Origin: Fidelibacterota bacterium
Lineage (GTDB): Bacteria > Pseudomonadota > Alphaproteobacteria > Rhodospirillales > Rhodospirillaceae
Length of the DNA: 63,953 nucleotides
Assembly: GCA_947476625.1 (NCBI GenBank)
Contig: CANJRA010000015.1
Coordinates: 1-63,953 of the forward strand
Direction: 5' to 3'
Below the pieces are notes generated by a model. It made no database searches. It was given only the letters and a program-made list of their open reading frames with translations, and had not been told where the DNA came from. Below, piece by piece: positions 49,698-56,792 of this stretch; the first letter of the stretch is position 1; each line of letters begins with the position of its first letter. A program made the position numbers and the translations under genes.

Positions 49698-51481
49698 CCT
49701 CAGCTTCTTCTGTCTCGACATTTCTCGGCGTCGCCAAATCGGCGCTCGGCCGCCGTTGGGACTTGCGTCGGGCGGACGACGCGTCGGTCACCACGCTGGT
49801 GCGCGAGGCGGGTGTATCCGATGCCGTCGCCCGCGTTCTGGCTGCGCGCGGCGTGGATGCCATGGCCGCCGCCGATTTCCTGCATCCGACACTGAAGGTT
49901 CTGTTGCCCGATCCCAGTCAGCTCACGGATATGGATCAGGCCGCCGCGCGCATTCTCGCCGCCGTCAAAAGCGGTGAGAAAATCGCGGTGTTCGGCGACT
50001 ATGACGTCGACGGTGCCACGTCCTCGGCGCTGCTGATGCGTTTCTTTCGCAGTATTGGCGTCACTGTCACGGTCTATATCCCCGACCGCCGCATCGAAGG
50101 CTACGGGCCAAACGCGCCGGCGCTTTTAAAGCTGCGTCAACAGGGTGCGAAAATCGTCATCACGGTCGACTGCGGCATTGTCGCATTCGAGGCGCTGTCG
50201 GCAGCAAAAGAATCCGGCCTGGATGTGATCGTTGTCGATCACCATAAGGCCGAACCCATGATGCCCGCCGCGGCGGCAGTGGTAAATCCGAACCGGCTCG
50301 ATGACGCCAGCTTGCAGGGGCATCTCGCGGCCGTTGGCGTGGCGTTCTTATTAGCGGTGGCCGTCAATCGCGCACTGCGGGCCGATGGCTGGTACGCCGC
50401 GCAAGGCGTGGCCGAACCCGATTTGCGTTTGCTGCTCGATCTGGTGGCGCTTGGTACAGTCTGTGATGTCGTGCCGCTGAAGGGACTCAACCGCGCCTTT
50501 GTCGTGCGGGGCCTTCAGGTCATGGCGCGCGGCGGCAATGTCGGACTGACCGCGCTCAGCCGTGTTGCGCGCATTGATACCAAGCCCACGGCCTACCACC
50601 TCGGTTATTTACTGGGACCGCGCGTCAACGCCGGTGGCCGCATCGGCCAGGCAGACTTGGGCACGCGGCTTTTATCCACAGAAGATCCCGATGAAGCGGC
50701 GGCTCTGGCCCTGCGCTTGGATGAATACAATGCCGCCCGCAAAGAAATCGAGGCGGCGGTTCTACGCGAAGCTATCGAGCAAGTTGAGTCGAAAGCCTCC
50801 GACGATCCCGTGATATTTGCGGTCGGCAAGGATTGGCACCCCGGCGTTATCGGCATCATCGCCGGGCGCTTGCGAGAACGTTATGACCGGCCAGCATGCG
50901 TCGTCGCGCTCGATGGCGGCATGGCGAAGGGTTCCGGGCGTTCTATCGCAGGCGTGGATCTGGGCCGCGCTATTCTTGGCGCGCGTGAAGCCGGGCATCT
51001 GTTTACTGGCGGCGGCCACGCCATGGCCGCGGGTTTCAGCGTAACCGAGGACAAGATCGATGCACTTGTCGGCTTTGTGCAGGACGAAGTGCGACGTCAG
51101 TTGCAGGGCGAAGCTTTCGCGCCGTCGATGAGTTTGGACGGTGCACTTGCCGTATCCGCCGTCACCGCCGATCTGGTCGCGGAACTCGATTGCGTTTCAC
51201 CGTTCGGTGCTGGTAACGACGAACCGCGCTTCGCCATCGTCGATGCCAATCTGGTCAAAGTCGACATCGTAGGGTCGGGTCATGTGCGTTGCATTCTTTC
51301 GGGCCGCAGCGGCGGGCGCTTGAAAGCCATTGCTTTCAACTGTGTCGATTCCGATCTTGGGCAGTTACTGCTGACGGGGGCGGGAAAGCGTTTACATCTC
51401 GCGGGCACGATCCGCGCCGATACGTGGCAGGGCCGTACCGAGGCTCAATTGATTATCGAAGACGGCGCGCCCAGTTTTTGA
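49694..51481 (+). CDS. recJ: Single-stranded-DNA-specific exonuclease RecJ
   Basis: This 5'-3' ssDNA exonuclease acts in recombination and mismatch repair. The 595-residue protein starts at GTG 49694 (GTGA overlap with glpX). The DHH phosphoesterase motifs are FGDYDVDGATSSALLM, VDCG and VVDHHKAEP. The DHHA1 domain has GRSIAGVDLG and GGGHAMAAGFSV, and an OB-fold region closes the protein. The arrangement matches typical bacterial RecJ. Confidence 0.96.
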   Translation: MTSASSVSTFLGVAKSALGRRWDLRRADDASVTTLVREAGVSDAVARVLAARGVDAMAAADFLHPTLKVLLPDPSQLTDMDQAAARILAAVKSGEKIAVFGDYDVDGATSSALLMRFFRSIGVTVTVYIPDRRIEGYGPNAPALLKLRQQGAKIVITVDCGIVAFEALSAAKESGLDVIVVDHHKAEPMMPAAAAVVNPNRLDDASLQGHLAAVGVAFLLAVAVNRALRADGWYAAQGVAEPDLRLLLDLVALGTVCDVVPLKGLNRAFVVRGLQVMARGGNVGLTALSRVARIDTKPTAYHLGYLLGPRVNAGGRIGQADLGTRLLSTEDPDEAAALALRLDEYNAARKEIEAAVLREAIEQVESKASDDPVIFAVGKDWHPGVIGIIAGRLRERYDRPACVVALDGGMAKGSGRSIAGVDLGRAILGAREAGHLFTGGGHAMAAGFSVTEDKIDALVGFVQDEVRRQLQGEAFAPSMSLDGALAVSAVTADLVAELDCVSPFGAGNDEPRFAIVDANLVKVDIVGSGHVRCILSGRSGGRLKAIAFNCVDSDLGQLLLTGAGKRLHLAGTIRADTWQGRTEAQLIIEDGAPSF

Positions 51482-51619
51482 GCCTTCGCGGTTGCGTAAA
51501 CGACTGAATTTATTGAAGAGTAAGTCAGCAATGGGTTGTCACCTGCGGTTGACGGTTTCGATGAAAACTGTCACCGTGCATGTGTCTTCCAAGAGACATC
51601 AAATTAAAGGGGAGAGATA

Positions 51620-52261
51620 GTGTCATTATTTCGGAAATTGATTTGCTTGGCTGCGGGTGTCGGCGCAATGGCGCTCGTGTCTGGCGCGAACGCGGCTGAC
51701 GAAGGGTTCGTGGGCGGTAAGTTTACCTGCCTTCAGTTCACATCAGGTCTGGGCGGAAGTTCGTCTGGTAAACTGCCGTCCGACCTCGCGCGGTTGTGGG
51801 TCGTTGGTTACCTGTCTGGGTACTACAAAGCACAAGGCAGCCTCGCGTTCAGCGAAGACGCCGCAGACCGTCAGAGTTTCAACGAAGCGCTTAATGCTAA
51901 GTGCAAGGAATTCGGCAAAAGCAGCATTTTGGGTGTTTCCATGAATGCGTTGTCGAAAGAAGCGCGCAAGATCCCCAGCGTCGCTGGTGCTGACTTTACG
52001 CCGACCACTTATAAATGTGGCCAGCATGTCGACGCCAAGGCGGGCCCGGCGGCCGACGCCAACAAGGCCGACCTCGCCGAGCTTTGGGCCTTTGCGTTCA
52101 TCCAGGGCTATAAAAACGTTGCCTCGCCCAACATGGAAATCGGCAATGAAAATATGCCGCCGCTTCTCGGCGCTATTAACAACAACTGCGCCAAAAACCG
52201 CGATACGTTGTTTATGGACCTGACGGCCCTCGTGGCGGAAAAGGTCAAGATCGCCGAATAA
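51620..52261 (+). CDS. Secreted protein with two HdeA-like repeats
   Basis: The gene starts at GTG 51620 with GGGGAGAG just upstream. A signal peptide (about 1-25, ending SGANA) precedes two internal repeats of roughly 85 residues. The first runs from FTCLQF through LWVVGYLSGYYKAQG to LNAKCKEFG; the second from YKCGQH through LWAFAFIQGYKN to INNNCAKNRD. Each has one cysteine pair at matching positions, as in the acid-stress chaperones HdeA/HdeB. The protein therefore looks like a tandem duplication of an HdeA-like domain. Periplasmic; chaperone activity is inference only. Confidence 0.7.
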   Translation: MSLFRKLICLAAGVGAMALVSGANAADEGFVGGKFTCLQFTSGLGGSSSGKLPSDLARLWVVGYLSGYYKAQGSLAFSEDAADRQSFNEALNAKCKEFGKSSILGVSMNALSKEARKIPSVAGADFTPTTYKCGQHVDAKAGPAADANKADLAELWAFAFIQGYKNVASPNMEIGNENMPPLLGAINNNCAKNRDTLFMDLTALVAEKVKIAE

Positions 52262-52282
52262 GCGGTCAACAATTCCGGATAT

Positions 52283-52317
52283 AAAAACGGGCCCTGTATT
52301 GGGCCCGTTTTTATTTC
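52283..52317. terminator. Bidirectional intrinsic terminator
   Basis: AAAAACGGGCCC (52283-52294) pairs perfectly with GGGCCCGTTTTT (52301-52312) around a 6-nt loop. U-rich tails on both strands serve the HdeA-like gene and the convergent acetyltransferase gene, whose stop codon lies in the stem. Confidence 0.9.
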
Positions 52318-52910
52318 TTCGTGCTGCGTTGCTTACGTTTGCCTGGGTTCTTGGGCGGCAACGAGTTGTCGCCGTCGCCGAGGATGCGTTGCATCAGAAC
52401 CGCGTCCACCCAGCGGCCGAATTTAAAACAGGTGGAACTGAGCGAGCCGACGACAAAAAATCCGTGCCGGCTATGAAGCGCCAACGATGAGGCATTGGTG
52501 CTGTCACCGATGACCGCAATCATCTGCCGGAAGCCAAGCACCGTGCAGCGCTCTATCAGTTCGTTCATCAGCGCATTGCCGACATTGCGGCCCAGAAAAT
52601 CCTCGGCCACATAGACCGAATCTTCAATGGTGTACCGATAGCCCGAGCGCTCACGGAACGGGCCGGCGTAGGCATAACCCACAACGCGCTTGCCCTTCAT
52701 GGCGACCAAGTAGGGCAGGCCGCGTGACGTTACCCGCTGCCAGCGCGCAGTCATCTCCGCGACCGTCGGCGGTTCTTCCTCGAACGACGCCGTCGTCGAT
52801 GAAACGTAGTGGGCGTATATTTCCTGAACCACCGCCATGTCCTGCTCGGTCGCAAGACGGATGCGGACTTTGATCGGCGACGTGGATGGCTTTTGGTGTT
52901 GTGTGCTCAT
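52311..52910 (-). CDS. GNAT-family N-acetyltransferase, phosphinothricin acetyltransferase-like
   Basis: From ATG 52910 it has 199 residues. Pat/MddA-like landmarks are RLATEQDMAVVQEIYAHYV at the start, SFEEEPPTVAEM, GYAYAGPFRERSGYRYTIEDSVYV and the acetyl-CoA loop LGRNVGNALMNELIE, then GDSTNASSLALHSRHGF. A basic tail (KNPGKRKQRSTKK) is unusual. Amino-acid or analogue acetylation is likely; exact substrate unknown. Confidence 0.88.
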   Translation of the reverse strand: MSTQHQKPSTSPIKVRIRLATEQDMAVVQEIYAHYVSSTTASFEEEPPTVAEMTARWQRVTSRGLPYLVAMKGKRVVGYAYAGPFRERSGYRYTIEDSVYVAEDFLGRNVGNALMNELIERCTVLGFRQMIAVIGDSTNASSLALHSRHGFFVVGSLSSTCFKFGRWVDAVLMQRILGDGDNSLPPKNPGKRKQRSTKK

Positions 52911-52978
52911 GCTACTGTCGTCTCTATCGCGGTTGGGACCGCCCTGCAACCCCGATTGGGCTTCGTGACAGAATCATT

Positions 52979-53557
52979 TCAGCCGGGTTCTTTTAGCCAG
53001 GTCTTTTCGCGCAGGGCCAATAGATCCTGTTTGCGCGCCACCAGCCGTTTGCTGAGAAAAGAATAGAAATACCAGTCCTTGAGCGCGAAGGGCAAAATGC
53101 CATACAGCCGCTTCTCGAGCGTTGTCCAGTCGACCTTGCTGCGGTCGGCGCGCCGCTTCGATGGGATGCGCCACAGGTCGAAATCGTACCGCGAGCGGGC
53201 GATTTTAAGCACCCGATGCATGACCTCGTGATCTTCCAGCACAAAGGGCCAGTGTTTGGTCGAGAAGCCGCCCGCCGCCCGCAGCGTCGCCGTGCGGAAG
53301 GTCTGGCCGAATCCGCCGGTCAGGCATTGATTGGTATAAATCCGCGACTTGGTCATCTTGCGGATCTGGCGTCGGCGTGTCGCGCCGCTCACGGGCGGGG
53401 CAGCGAGATCGACGGCCATCACCGAGCTTACATTGGGCGGGGCGGCGGCGAAGACTTCCGCGCAGCGCCGTAGATAGTGTGTTGGATAGAATGTGTCGGC
53501 ATCGCAGAACACGACAAATTCGGTGTCGACGTGGGCGAGGCCGCACTCCAAAGCGTC
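52979..53557 (-). pseudogene. Glycosyltransferase family 2, 5'-truncated
   Basis: The frame begins abruptly at the codons for LECGLAHVDTEFVVFCDAD, i.e. inside the GT-A fold just before the metal-binding DAD motif. An in-frame TAG lies 3 codons upstream at the junction. The rest (GGFGQTFRTATLRAAGGF, LEDHEVMHRVLK) is intact to the stop. The N-terminal nucleotide-binding third is missing. It abuts, head to head, a flippase fragment that also lacks its 5' part, so a deletion that removed the shared upstream region of two divergent genes is the simplest explanation. Confidence 0.75.
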
Positions 53558-53846
53558 CTATGGCCCGCTGGTGCTGCTCGTGGCCGCGGCGACAGTGACG
53601 ATTATCGGCTTCCCAATGGACGCGGCTTTGTTCGCCATGGGCCACGCCGGCATTCCCTTGCGCATTGGTGTCGGCGTCGTTTTAGTTGTCCAGTTGCCGC
53701 TGCTTTATTTTCTGACCCTGAACTTCGGTTCACTCGGTGCCGGCTTTGCCACGCTTATTGCTTCTGTCGTCACTGTCGCAGCAATGACGATCTTTACGCT
53801 GCGTGAACTGCGCCTTCGCACGTCGAGCGTAGTGGTGACCGCATGA
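53558..53846 (+). pseudogene. Polysaccharide flippase (Wzx/MATE-like), 3' fragment
   Basis: The plus frame reads YGPLVLLVAAATVTIIGFPM, then three further hydrophobic helices (IGVGVVLVVQLPLLYF, GAGFATLIASVVTVAAMTIF) to a TGA overlapping the next ATG. These are the last transmembrane helices of an oligosaccharide flippase. At least 300 residues are missing at the 5' side. The upstream codons of the open frame (from 53493) are antisense of the glycosyltransferase and not part of the protein. Confidence 0.7.
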
Positions 53847-54523
53847 ACCCGTTGCAATCTCTCCTGCGCCGCATGGGCTTTGAGCTGAGTTGCACGCCGA
53901 GCGCGGTCGATTTCCTGACGTCGCGTCACGTCGAGTTGGTTTTAGACGTCGGCGCCAACAAGGGCCAATACGCGCGCGGCCTGCGGGCACAGGGCTACCA
54001 GGGGCGCATCCACTCCTTCGAACCTATAATAGCGGTCTACGCGCAGCTGACCCGCGCGGCGGCGGGTGACCCGCTTTGGACTACAACCAACTGCGCTGTT
54101 GGCGCATTTGCCGGTTCCGCCGATATCAACGTCTCGGACTCAACTGTCTACAGCTCCATCCGTTCCGCCACACCCATGAGCGCCGCATTTTCGCGCAAGT
54201 CCGCCGTCGTCCGGATAGAAACTGTGCCGGTGGTAACGCTGGACAGCCAGGTTGAAGGTGCGTCCGGACCAGTCTTTCTCAAGATCGACACACAAGGCTT
54301 CGAGCGCGAAGTCCTTCTGGGGGCGGGCGCACTCATGAGCCGCATCGTTGGCTTGCAACTCGAACTGCCGGTCGAGCACCTTTATCAGGGCGTGTGGTCT
54401 TTCAACGAGGCCTTCGTCGACTCCCTAGGATTCGCCCCGGCGCAATTCCGCATGGTGAATGCGCTCCACGACGATGCCGCCTCGGGCAACGAATTCTACT
54501 GTATTTTCCGCTGTAAACGCTAG
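53843..54523 (+). CDS. FkbM-family methyltransferase
   Basis: This 226-residue SAM-dependent methyltransferase has LVLDVGANKGQYARGLRAQGY (SAM motif I), RIHSFEPI (motif II acidic/aromatic), then VFLKIDTQGFEREVLLGAG, the FkbM signature. FkbM enzymes O-methylate sugars or secondary metabolites, here probably envelope glycans given the flippase and glycosyltransferase remnants. It overlaps the flippase stop by 4 nt, so it belonged to the same surface-polysaccharide operon. It is intact, but its promoter may have been lost with the upstream deletion. Confidence 0.87.
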   Translation: MNPLQSLLRRMGFELSCTPSAVDFLTSRHVELVLDVGANKGQYARGLRAQGYQGRIHSFEPIIAVYAQLTRAAAGDPLWTTTNCAVGAFAGSADINVSDSTVYSSIRSATPMSAAFSRKSAVVRIETVPVVTLDSQVEGASGPVFLKIDTQGFEREVLLGAGALMSRIVGLQLELPVEHLYQGVWSFNEAFVDSLGFAPAQFRMVNALHDDAASGNEFYCIFRCKR

Positions 54524-54693
54524 CTCCCAGCGCGTGGGTCGGCCTTCTACCGCTTGAAATGCCTGAAAAATCCCGATTTTCGGCACCCTCGGCCTTTTGT
54601 TCCGCCAGGCCCTTCGCTGGGCTTGATTTATGAGGCATCACCCGTTATCACCGCCCCTCCAACGGCCCACGCGAAGCCCCTTTGGCTCCCTGC

Positions 54694-54769
54694 GTCCCCA
54701 TCGTCTAGAGGCCTAGGACATCGCCCTTTCACGGCGGTAACCGGGGTTCGAATCCCCGTGGGGACGCCA
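54694..54769 (+). tRNA. tRNA-Glu (anticodon TTC)
   Basis: The acceptor GTCCCCA (54694-54700) pairs with TGGGGAC (54759-54765), followed by G and an encoded CCA. The anticodon loop CTTTCAC has TTC at 54728-54730. The GGTTCGAATCC T arm is present. It lies at the boundary between core genes and an accessory region. Confidence 0.97.
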
Positions 54770-55191
54770 ATCTTTTCAAGCACTTAGCATGAGATAATAC
54801 CCCTAAAAGGGGCCGCGGGTCCAATCCGGGTCTAATATACGGCCACGAACGGCGGCGGACTCCGGTGGTGGTTACCAGTGACATTGGGGGCTTAAGAGCC
54901 GCTGATTTGGCTCTCAGGATGATGGACTGCTGTGGTCTGGGTACCCCCGCCACTTTCCGACCCCCATCCCCCCAAAACCGGCAGGGGGGGGGTATGCTCA
55001 ATGCGGGGGGCCCCAGCCATGCATGGCGCGTAGGTATTTTTACGCTGCAGGCGGGTTGAAAACCCGGACGCGCAAGCGGCGATGATGCGCGGGCGAACTG
55101 CAAGGTTGTGACTGCGGCTTGGGCATCTATAGTGTCTGACTTACCCGTCAGCGGAGACTTCTAACGAACTCAACGGACAGAGAATCCATAA
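54770..55191. other. Non-coding boundary between tRNA-Glu and the RM locus
   Basis: I see no supported gene. The stretch contains C- and G-runs that can pair: CCCCCC (54968-54973) with a G9 tract (54984-54992), followed by GGGGGGCCCC about 55003-55012. These form a strong G/C hairpin or hard-to-replicate structure. No integrase or obvious attachment repeat was found. Confidence 0.5.
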
Positions 55192-55305
55192 ATGCGCCTT
55201 GAAGAGATCAAACCCAGAGCCTCCCTAAACGGCCTCGAACCCGCGGCGAGGACTCAGGTTCAAGCGATCCTGACCATCGAGAGCCGCGGCCAGTTCGCCG
55301 CATGA
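55192..55305 (+). CDS. 37-residue ORF overlapping hsdM, possible helicase N-terminal remnant
   Basis: ATG 55192 to TGA 55303-55305 overlaps the hsdM ATG at 55302 (ATGA). The peptide opens MRLEEIKPRASLNGLEP, which resembles the start of large SNF2-type helicases found beside some defence loci. The remaining 20 residues look unrelated. It may be a deletion remnant that now serves as a coupling leader for hsdM, or chance. Assignment rests on the short motif alone. Confidence 0.4.
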   Translation: MRLEEIKPRASLNGLEPAARTQVQAILTIESRGQFAA

Positions 55306-56792
55306 GCATTACCCTTTCACAACTCGAATCCCACCTCTGGGAATCAGCGAACATCTTGCGCGGGCCAGTCGATGCCGCCGACTTCAAGTCGTATGTATTC
55401 CCTTTGTTATTCTTCAAACGTCTATCGGATGTTCATGACGAAGAGCACACAGCGGCGCTGAAGGAATTTGATGGGGATGAGGAGTCGGCGCTGTTTCCGG
55501 AGAACTACAGCTTCCAGATTCCTGAGGACTGCCACTGGGCGGATGTACGCAAAGTAGCTTCAAATGTCGGCCAGGCCCTGCAAACCGCCATGCGGGGAAT
55601 CGAGCAGGCCAACCCACACACGCTTTACGGCATCTTTGGAGATGCGCAGTGGACAAACAAAGACCGGCTCTCGGATTCCTTACTGCGCGATCTCATCGAG
55701 CACTTCTCCCGACTCTCGCTCGGTAATTCAGCGGCCAAGGCGGATGTGCTGGGGCAGTCATACGAATACCTGATCAAGAAATTCGCCGACGCCACAAATA
55801 AGAAAGCAGGGGAGTTCTACACCCCGCGCTCCGTCGTGCGACTGATGGTGAACATTCTCGATCCCCGCGAGGGCGAGTCCATCTATGACCCCACCTGCGG
55901 TACCGGCGGCATGTTGTTAGAAGCCATCCACCATGTGCAAGAAACGCGGGGCGATGTTCGCACTCTATGGGGCAAGCTGTACGGCCAAGAGAAAAACCTC
56001 ACCACCTCAGCCATCGCACGGATGAATCTTTTCCTGCACGGCGCGGCGGACTTTCAGATCGTGCGTGGCGACACTCTGCGTAGCCCCGCGTTCTTCCTTG
56101 GCGACAGTCTCGCAACTTTTGACTGCGTCATTGCTAACCCGCCCTTCTCCTTAGAGAAGTGGGGAGATGAGGTCTGGGCCAGTGATCCTTATGGCCGCAA
56201 CTTCGCTGGCATGCCGCCCGCAAAAAGTGGCGACTACGCATTCGTCCAGCACATGATTAAGTCAATGGCACCCAAGACCGGGCGCATGGCCGTCGTCCTG
56301 CCGCATGGCGCACTGTTTCGTATGGGCAAAGAAGGCGAAATTCGTAAGAAGCTCCTTGGCATGGACCTTCTGGACGCTGTGATCGGCCTCGGTGCAAATC
56401 TCTTTTATGGAGCTGGTCTCGCCGCCTGCATCCTCATCTTTCGGCAAAAGAAGGTAAAGGACCGAAAGAACAAAGTGCTGATAGTCGATGCCTCGAAAGA
56501 GTTCAAAACGGGACGCGCCCAGAACGAACTTCTCCCCGAGCATGTTGAGCGCATTTACGGCTGGGTGCGCGACTACACAGATGTCGAAGGCATCGCCCGC
56601 GTCGTGACGCTCGAAGAAATCGCTGCCAACGACCATAACCTCAATATCTCGCGCTACGTCGAGCCAAAAGTCACAACCGAAGTTCTAACCGTAGAGGAGG
56701 CGAAGCAACGGTTGCGCAATAGCGCAGAGGCAGCATTTGCGGCGGAAGCAAGCCTCGTTGAGCTACTTAAGACCGAAGGCTTACTGAAATGA
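55302..56792 (+). CDS. hsdM: Type I restriction-modification methyltransferase subunit HsdM (first copy)
   Basis: This N6-adenine methyltransferase subunit has 496 residues. The N-terminal helical domain (SQLESHLWESANILRG, FPLLFFKRLSDVHDEE) leads into the SAM-binding motif YDPTCGTGGML (near residue 195) and the catalytic NPPF (near 279). The C-terminal DPYGRNFAGMPP and GALFRMGKEGEIRKKLL segments are the usual tail. It overlaps the second HsdM-HsdS gene by 4 nt. It is closely similar to the N-terminal half of that fusion, so the locus has two M paralogues. Confidence 0.95.
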   Translation: MSITLSQLESHLWESANILRGPVDAADFKSYVFPLLFFKRLSDVHDEEHTAALKEFDGDEESALFPENYSFQIPEDCHWADVRKVASNVGQALQTAMRGIEQANPHTLYGIFGDAQWTNKDRLSDSLLRDLIEHFSRLSLGNSAAKADVLGQSYEYLIKKFADATNKKAGEFYTPRSVVRLMVNILDPREGESIYDPTCGTGGMLLEAIHHVQETRGDVRTLWGKLYGQEKNLTTSAIARMNLFLHGAADFQIVRGDTLRSPAFFLGDSLATFDCVIANPPFSLEKWGDEVWASDPYGRNFAGMPPAKSGDYAFVQHMIKSMAPKTGRMAVVLPHGALFRMGKEGEIRKKLLGMDLLDAVIGLGANLFYGAGLAACILIFRQKKVKDRKNKVLIVDASKEFKTGRAQNELLPEHVERIYGWVRDYTDVEGIARVVTLEEIAANDHNLNISRYVEPKVTTEVLTVEEAKQRLRNSAEAAFAAEASLVELLKTEGLLK

